Assembly (NCBI GenBank): GCA_015490835.1
Contig: WFXA01000237.1
Coordinates: 1-57,146, forward strand
Length of the DNA stretch: 57,146 bases
Origin: Flavobacteriaceae bacterium
GTDB lineage: Bacteria; Bacteroidota; Bacteroidia; Flavobacteriales; Flavobacteriaceae
Direction: 5' to 3'
Position 1 is the first letter of the stretch. Each line of letters begins with the position of its first letter. The translations under genes and the position numbers were made by a program. Positions 51,617-57,146 of this stretch are shown piece after piece. A model generated the notes under the pieces. The model was not told where the DNA came from. It searched no databases and saw only the letters and a list, made by a program, of their open reading frames with translations.

Positions 51617-54600
51617 ATGCAAAAAATCACACCTTATAAGCCCAAAAATAAAGTACGCATTGTAACAGCCGCTTCACTCTTTGACGGACACGATGCCTCT
51701 ATTAACATTATGCGTCGCATTATTCAAGCTACCGGTGTTGAGGTGATTCATCTCGGTCATGACCGTAGCGTAGAAGAAGTTGTAAATACTGCCATTCAAG
51801 AAGATGCCAACGCCATTGCAATGACCTCGTATCAAGGTGGGCATAATGAGTATTTTAGATATATGTACGATTTATTACAAGAAAAAGGAGCAAAACATAT
51901 TAAAATTTTTGGTGGCGGTGGCGGTGTTATTCTTCCTTCAGAAATAGAAGAATTACAGAAGTATGGTATAACACGAATCTATTCACCGGACGATGGTCGT
52001 GAAATGGGATTGCAAGGTATGATTAATGATTTGGTTAAAAAGTCGGACTTTCCCATTGGGAATAAATTAACTGTTAAAGTAGAAGCGTTGCCAAAAAAAG
52101 ATTCGGGAAACATTGCCAGAGTAATTTCATCTGCCGAAAATTTCCCCGAAGTAGCAAAAGCAACACTCGACAAAATTCATATTAAAAATAAAAATTCAAA
52201 AACACCTGTATTGGGTATTACAGGTACGGGTGGTGCTGGAAAATCGTCATTAGTAGATGAACTGGTGCGTAGGTTTTTGGTAGATTTTCCTAAGAAAACT
52301 ATCGGAATTATCTCCGTAGATCCTTCTAAACGTAAAACGGGTGGTGCTTTACTTGGTGACCGTATACGAATGAATGCTATTAATAATAAGCGTGTGTATA
52401 TGCGTTCGTTAGCAACTCGGCAGAGCAATTTGGCATTGTCTAAATATGTTGCAGAAGCCATTGAAGTATTAAAAGCTGCCGAGTATGATTTAATTATTTT
52501 GGAAACTTCCGGAATTGGACAAAGCGATACCGAAATTCTGGAACATAGTGATGTTTCGTTGTATGTAATGACACCCGAATTTGGTGCAGCTACCCAACTT
52601 GAAAAAATCGATATGCTCGATTTTGCCGACTTGGTTGCCATCAATAAATTTGATAAACGCGGCTCGCTTGATGCCCTGCGTGATGTAAGAAAGCAATATA
52701 TGCGTAATCACCAATTGTGGGATACACCGCAAGAGCAACTTCCTGTTTTTGGAACTATCGCTTCACAATTTAATGACCCGGGAATGAATACTTTGTATGT
52801 AAAAGTAATGGAAAAACTTTCCGAAAAAACACAAACACCGTTACATACTTCGTTTCAGGCTAAAGATGAGTCTTCCGAAAAAATATTTGTAATTCCTCCG
52901 GCGAGAGTTCGCTATTTGTCTGAAATTTCTGAAAATAACAGAAGCTATGATACTAAGGTTGATAAACAGGTAGAAGTAGCGCAAAAACTTTACGGAATTT
53001 ATAAAACCATTTGCTCCGTAATCGGGTCTGAAACAAAACCAACACATCTAACAAAATCCGGATTAAATGATGCCGAAATTTTGTCAATTTCAACAACCCA
53101 GAATATAGACTTCATCAAGCTCTTAATTAAAGAATTTGACCGCGTAAAGATGGACTTAGACCCCTATAATTGGGAAGTTGTACTCGGGTGGAAAGAAAAA
53201 GTAACAAAATACAAACAACCCATTTATAGTTTTAAAGTAAGAGATAAAGAAATAAAAATACAAACCCATACTGAATCATTGTCCCATTTACAAATACCAA
53301 AAGTTGCTTTGCCTAAATATGAAGCTTGGGGCGATATACTTCGTTGGGTTTTGCAAGAAAATGTACCGGGTGAGTTTCCGTTTGCTTCAGGATTGTACCC
53401 TTTTAAACGTACCGGTGAAGACCCAACCCGTATGTTTGCAGGCGAAGGTGGACCGGAGCGTACCAATAGACGATTTCATTATGTAAGTTTGGGAATGCCT
53501 GCTAAACGGTTATCTACGGCATTTGATAGTGTTACCCTTTACGGAAACGATCCCGATTTACGACCTGATATTTACGGAAAAATAGGAAATGCCGGCGTAT
53601 CTATTTGTTGCTTAGACGATGCCAAAAAACTCTATTCAGGATTTGATTTAAGCCACCCGATGACTTCGGTGAGTATGACTATTAATGGTCCGGCTCCTAT
53701 GATGTTAGGTTTTTTTATGAATGCAGCCATAGATCAAAATTGTGAAAAGTATATTAAAGAACATGGACTGGAAAAAGAAGTTGAAAAAAAGATTGAAGCA
53801 AAATATAAGAAACTAAATGTAGAACGACCATTTTATCAAGGCGATATTCCTGAAGGGAATGATGGCTTAGGTCTTATGTTGCTAGGAGTAACAGGAGATG
53901 AAGTATTGCCTAAAGAGGTGTATGAAAGAATTAAAAAAGAAACCTTAACGCAAGTACGAGGTACGGTGCAAGCCGATATTTTAAAAGAAGATCAAGCACA
54001 AAACACTTGTATTTTTTCTACCGAGTTTGCCTTGCGCTTGATGGGAGACGTGCAAGAATATTTTATAGAAAATGGCGTGCGTAATTTTTATTCGGTTTCT
54101 ATATCGGGTTATCATATTGCTGAAGCAGGTGCAAACCCTATTACACAGCTTGCTTTTACACTTGCAAACGGATTTACTTATGTGGAGTATTACCTTTCTA
54201 GAGGAATGGATATTAATAAATTCGGACCTAATTTATCCTTCTTTTTTAGCAACGGTATCGATCCGGAATATTCGGTGATTGGTCGTGTAGCACGTAAAAT
54301 CTGGGCAAAAGCATTGAAGCATAAATACGGAGCAAATCCCAGAGCGCAAATGTTAAAGTATCACATACAAACTTCGGGTCGTTCGCTGCATGCACAAGAA
54401 ATAGATTTTAATGATATTAGAACCACCTTGCAAGCCTTATATGCTATTTATGATAATTGTAACTCATTGCATACCAATGCCTATGATGAAGCTATTACCA
54501 CACCTACAGAAGAAAGTGTACGGCGCGCTATGGCAATACAATTAATTATTAATAAAGAGCTGGGTCTATCTAAGAATGAAAATCCTATTCAAGGTTCATT

Positions 54601-55057
54601 TATTATAGAAGAATTAACCGAACTGGTAGAAGAAGCCGTTTTAAAAGAATTTGACAGACTTACTGAAAGAGGAGGCGTTTTGGGTGCTATGGAAACCATG
54701 TACCAACGCAGTAAAATACAAGAAGAAAGTTTGTATTACGAAACATTAAAGCATAATGGTGAGTTTCCAATCATTGGTGTAAACACTTTTTTAAGCAGTA
54801 AAGGGTCGCCTACTATAATCCCTCAAGAAGTTATCAGAGCAACCGAAGAAGAAAAACAACATCAGATTAAAGTTATAAAAAATCTTCACAAAGCTAATAA
54901 AACCGAATCGGAACGGTTATTAAAAAAACTACAACTAACAGCCGTAAATAACAAAAATATTTTTGGCATCCTTATGGAAGTAACTAAAAAATGTTCCTTG
55001 GGTCAGATTACAGGAGCTTTATTTGAAGTAGGTGGGCAGTATCGAAGAAATATGTAA
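51617..55057 (+). CDS. icmF: fused isobutyryl-CoA mutase-type enzyme IcmF (B12-binding + G-protein chaperone + mutase)
   Basis: A 1146-residue three-part fusion. The B12-binding domain (about 10-150) has [13 protein letters not shown] and [11 protein letters not shown], with the His for cobalt coordination. The MeaB/MeaI-like G domain (about 190-440) has the P-loop [17 protein letters not shown]. The mutase domain (about 530-1140) contains the TIM barrel with [22 protein letters not shown]. IcmF interconverts isobutyryl- and butyryl-CoA (some members also pivalyl- or isovaleryl-CoA), with GTP-dependent cofactor protection. Length and order match IcmF. Confidence 0.94.
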   Translation: MQKITPYKPKNKVRIVTAASLFDGHDASINIMRRIIQATGVEVIHLGHDRSVEEVVNTAIQEDANAIAMTSYQGGHNEYFRYMYDLLQEKGAKHIKIFGGGGGVILPSEIEELQKYGITRIYSPDDGREMGLQGMINDLVKKSDFPIGNKLTVKVEALPKKDSGNIARVISSAENFPEVAKATLDKIHIKNKNSKTPVLGITGTGGAGKSSLVDELVRRFLVDFPKKTIGIISVDPSKRKTGGALLGDRIRMNAINNKRVYMRSLATRQSNLALSKYVAEAIEVLKAAEYDLIILETSGIGQSDTEILEHSDVSLYVMTPEFGAATQLEKIDMLDFADLVAINKFDKRGSLDALRDVRKQYMRNHQLWDTPQEQLPVFGTIASQFNDPGMNTLYVKVMEKLSEKTQTPLHTSFQAKDESSEKIFVIPPARVRYLSEISENNRSYDTKVDKQVEVAQKLYGIYKTICSVIGSETKPTHLTKSGLNDAEILSISTTQNIDFIKLLIKEFDRVKMDLDPYNWEVVLGWKEKVTKYKQPIYSFKVRDKEIKIQTHTESLSHLQIPKVALPKYEAWGDILRWVLQENVPGEFPFASGLYPFKRTGEDPTRMFAGEGGPERTNRRFHYVSLGMPAKRLSTAFDSVTLYGNDPDLRPDIYGKIGNAGVSICCLDDAKKLYSGFDLSHPMTSVSMTINGPAPMMLGFFMNAAIDQNCEKYIKEHGLEKEVEKKIEAKYKKLNVERPFYQGDIPEGNDGLGLMLLGVTGDEVLPKEVYERIKKETLTQVRGTVQADILKEDQAQNTCIFSTEFALRLMGDVQEYFIENGVRNFYSVSISGYHIAEAGANPITQLAFTLANGFTYVEYYLSRGMDINKFGPNLSFFFSNGIDPEYSVIGRVARKIWAKALKHKYGANPRAQMLKYHIQTSGRSLHAQEIDFNDIRTTLQALYAIYDNCNSLHTNAYDEAITTPTEESVRRAMAIQLIINKELGLSKNENPIQGSFIIEELTELVEEAVLKEFDRLTERGGVLGAMETMYQRSKIQEESLYYETLKHNGEFPIIGVNTFLSSKGSPTIIPQEVIRATEEEKQHQIKVIKNLHKANKTESERLLKKLQLTAVNNKNIFGILMEVTKKCSLGQITGALFEVGGQYRRNM

Positions 55058-55167
55058 GCAGAAAATACAATTTACGAAGTAACTTGTAGCGAATGGCTTC
55101 TTTTGATAGAGATTAATTAGGCTGAATAACAAAATTAGTGCTCTTTAACCACATTTTACAAGTAGGA

Positions 55168-55995
55168 TTATTGATTAAAATGTACATATCGTTGTAGGTT
55201 GGCATCTTCGCAAATAAATGAAAGATTATTGTTATAAATGCCCTTATAATCAGCATACACTTGGCCGCAATTGGTTTCGTTATAATGGTTTACAATCACC
55301 AATTTTCCGCTATCAAGAAAGTTTTGTGCTCCTGTTTGGTCCCACCAGTTTTTATCATCGTGATACGATTCGTATAAAACACCATCAAAATCGGAGGCGT
55401 TTTCAACGGTGTTTTTTGCCATACATTTCATTCCTTTTTGGTGTACGTAATCGCAAAGTTCTTGATAATAGGCTATTCCTTCTTCTTGCGTTACTTGAAA
55501 ACCGTATGTTGCTCTTAGGTCATCGTCGTAAATCCAATCCATATTATCAAATTCTACCCAATCGCACCCCCAATCTGAAATTTTATCGATGCGAGCTTTC
55601 ATAATAGCTAAGATGCCGGTTGTTACTTCATTAACAAAAAACTCATTAGGCCATTGTCCCCAAGGAGTGGTAACTAAATAAGGTTGCATTTCTTGAAAAT
55701 CGGCTCGCCAATTTTCTCCTGTACCAATACTAATATAAGCACCTACTTCGTTTCCGTTTGCTTTAATAGCATTTACGTTTTGCCAAACGTTATTTTCAAA
55801 AGGGTCTATTAAAGTATAAGCATTAGTTGCTTCGTTTAAAATAAGATTAACGCTATCTGTCTCGTAATTTTCTTGATACGCTTGGTTATAAATGGCTTTG
55901 GCAGAAGAATTTTCTGCAGGCGTAGTATTTTCTTCTTGATTATTGCAAGAAATAGTAAAAAGAGTTATACTTAGAACAACAAAATATCGGGACAT
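55168..55995 (-). CDS. GH114-like (endo-alpha-1,4-polygalactosaminidase-fold) lipoprotein
   Basis: A 275-residue lipoprotein from ATG 55995 (signal ending FTISC). The catalytic barrel domain (about 45-270) has GAYISIGTGENWRADF, the WVEFDNMDW acidic motif and CMAKNTVENASDF, as in GH114/TM1410-type proteins. Homologues in fungi cut galactosaminogalactan; the bacterial target is unknown. The frame extends to 56031 but the chosen start gives the proper signal. No gene cluster link to the glycan region is evident. Confidence 0.88.
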   Translation of the reverse strand: MSRYFVVLSITLFTISCNNQEENTTPAENSSAKAIYNQAYQENYETDSVNLILNEATNAYTLIDPFENNVWQNVNAIKANGNEVGAYISIGTGENWRADFQEMQPYLVTTPWGQWPNEFFVNEVTTGILAIMKARIDKISDWGCDWVEFDNMDWIYDDDLRATYGFQVTQEEGIAYYQELCDYVHQKGMKCMAKNTVENASDFDGVLYESYHDDKNWWDQTGAQNFLDSGKLVIVNHYNETNCGQVYADYKGIYNNNLSFICEDANLQRYVHFNQ

Positions 55996-56047
55996 AGATA
56001 GAGTTTTAGCCTTAAAACGAAAAAAACGCAACGATATTTTATTCCAT

Positions 56048-56078
56048 AAAAAAATCCCGACCTTTACAAGTCGGGATT
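56048..56078 (-). terminator. Rho-independent terminator of T9SS cargo gene
   Basis: A 9-bp perfect stem (AATCCCGAC 56053-56061 with GTCGGGATT 56070-56078). On the minus strand a T-run follows (A-run 56048-56054). Confidence 0.9.
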
Positions 56079-56099
56079 AATATAAAAAATGTTTTTAAC

Positions 56100-56948
56100 T
56101 TATTGCTTGATTACTTTTTGAGTAAGTGTACCGGCAGAAGTTTCTATTTTAAGCATATAGATACCTGCAGTAAGGTTGGCTGTATTCATAGTACCGTTTA
56201 TCATTTTTGCTCCGGTATCCTTACCTAAAACATCAAATAAAGTAGCATTAGTAATTTCTACATTACCGGGAACTTTTACGTTTAATACGTTTGTCATAGG
56301 GTTAGGGTAAATAGAAGAAACCTCTGCAAGGTTGTCATCTACAGAAAGATACTCTTGTCCCACAACATTCATAATATGCCATCTGTCATTAAAACCAAGA
56401 GCAGCATAAGTCGAAGGAGTGGAAAGACCACAGTCTGCTGCTGCAATCCAAGAATCATCATTAGAAGCAACATCAGTAGCACCTAATCTAAATGCAGTTG
56501 TTCCATCACTGAGAACAGAAAGTTCTACAACCATTACACTATTAGCAGGAACTACAGTACCAGCATCAACATCCATAGAAACAACGGTTCCTCCGTCTGC
56601 CGAAGAAAGAGTTCCAGCTCCACTTCCCAATAGTGTTAAAGTTCCTGTTGGATCACCACTATCTGTTGTATAAATATTAATAGCAACAGGATAAGAATCT
56701 CCAGGTGCACCAACTACTTCTTCAACTCCGAATTCTACAGAAAGAACTTCCCAATCTGTTGTTATTGAAAAATCATTGGCTAAGTCAAAAACACCATAAA
56801 ACTGATTATCAGTAGTAATACCACTACTTTGACAAGTTAACCCTAGACCGGCAACTACAGTTTGAGAGCTATTGTGAGTAATTGTCGTTTGTGCATTAGT
56901 AGCAAAACTAATAGCGAATGCAACTAGTAATAAAGTAATTTTTAATGC
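56100..56948 (-). pseudogene. T9SS type A sorting-domain protein with start codon lost at an IS junction
   Basis: The frame is open for 282 residues and encodes a signal peptide (LLLVAFAISFATNAQ), a central domain and a C-terminal type A sorting domain (about 207-282: YPNPMTNVLNVKV, LFDVLGKD, AGIYMLKIET, KVIKQ). No start codon exists: the codons before the signal peptide are GCA-TTA-AAA, directly preceded by the TAA that ends the IS1595-like transposase. The first possible start, TTG at 56630, is far inside the protein. An IS insertion has therefore separated the coding sequence from its start and promoter. Confidence 0.75.
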
Positions 56949-57146
56949 TTATCCGTAACTTTCCCCAAGCCAATTCCATCTGTAAGAAACGGCTGCTTTC
57001 ATAAGTCTGTCAAACAGGTTATTAAAATACCTCCTATTAAATTTGAAACAAAATTCATTTAAATAACTTTGCAAAAAATCATCATCAATTCTGTGGTGCA
57101 CATCTAAGAACAGCCTCTTTGCATTGCTAATAGCTTTGTGAACCCA
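56949..57146 (-). mobile_element. IS1595-family transposase, C-terminal part, cut by the window edge
   Basis: The frame on the minus strand, open from the window edge, encodes WVHKAISNAKRLF, then HHRIDDDFLQSYLNEFCFKFNRRYF and ends FDRLMKAAVSYRWNWLGESYG-stop. The LNEFCxxxNRR block is characteristic of the C-terminal part of IS1595-type (ISXO2-like) transposases. Its stop is flush with the 5' end of the T9SS gene, so the IS terminus must lie in the last bases of the ORF or in the few bases after it. The inverted repeat and the other half of the element are outside the window. Confidence 0.85.

Noticed and set aside
52177-52644. 155-residue minus-strand ORF
   Set aside because: It lies wholly antisense to the G domain of icmF and has no recognisable features.

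Overview
The window reads as a chromosomal segment of a low-GC member of the Bacteroidota, most likely a marine-type Flavobacteriaceae. The evidence is: AT-rich, densely packed genes with weak Shine-Dalgarno signals; repeated TAnnTTTG (-7) promoter elements, two of them with a TTG 19 bp upstream; a type IX secretion (T9SS) C-terminal sorting domain; many short lipoproteins and Bacteroidota-specific DUF families; and a tmRNA whose tag ends in the Flavobacteria-like NNFALAA. No tRNA or rRNA genes and no CRISPR array were seen.

Layout. 0.1-5.4 kb: small lipoproteins, a two-component system (TPR histidine kinase, duplicated-domain lipoprotein, LuxR-type regulator), a DUF202 protein and a MORN-repeat protein. 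5.6-13.2 kb: housekeeping and redox genes (thioredoxin-like protein, CsaA, DUF4476 protein, DCC protein, a MutS2 without Smr domain, MnmE). 13.3-20.7 kb: an alpha/beta hydrolase, a LytTR regulator, the rpsF-rpsR-rplI operon, a truncated haemoglobin, an exported glutaredoxin, and a tightly coupled run of exonuclease, FAH-fold enzyme, lone HPt protein and CinA.

20.7-38.4 kb is an accessory surface-glycan region. It holds a sugar aminotransferase and a FemAB/GNAT-like acyltransferase (FdtB/FdtC-like), an FdtA-like ketoisomerase 14 kb away, six glycosyltransferases, a GT-C-like membrane protein, a Wzx-type flippase, and two tandem membrane-anchored alkaline-phosphatase-fold proteins. A third copy of the last is reduced to a C-terminal remnant. 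A TolB-like lipoprotein and an M28 peptidase sit inside this region. Gene order is mosaic, with frequent strand switches, TTG starts, and signs of recombination and gene conversion.

38.5-57.1 kb: a subtilase, the relA/spoT-fur-purA operon, a TrmH-type methyltransferase with an M48 protease, a rhodanese lipoprotein, tmRNA, a saccharopine-dehydrogenase-like enzyme with pyrF and a BtuF-like protein, the fused B12-dependent mutase IcmF, a GH114-like lipoprotein, and a T9SS cargo gene whose start has been removed by an IS1595-like element running off the right edge.

The structure least explained by genes is a family of intergenic arrays with a strict 7-bp period (CAGTNNN) at three separate loci. 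One of them carries a 126-bp (18 x 7) higher-order repeat. Other points of interest are the missing start codon of the FdtC-like gene, the sulfatase-fold remnant fused to a glycosyltransferase end, four convergent gene pairs sharing a 4-bp stop overlap, and two genes with almost no 5' leader.
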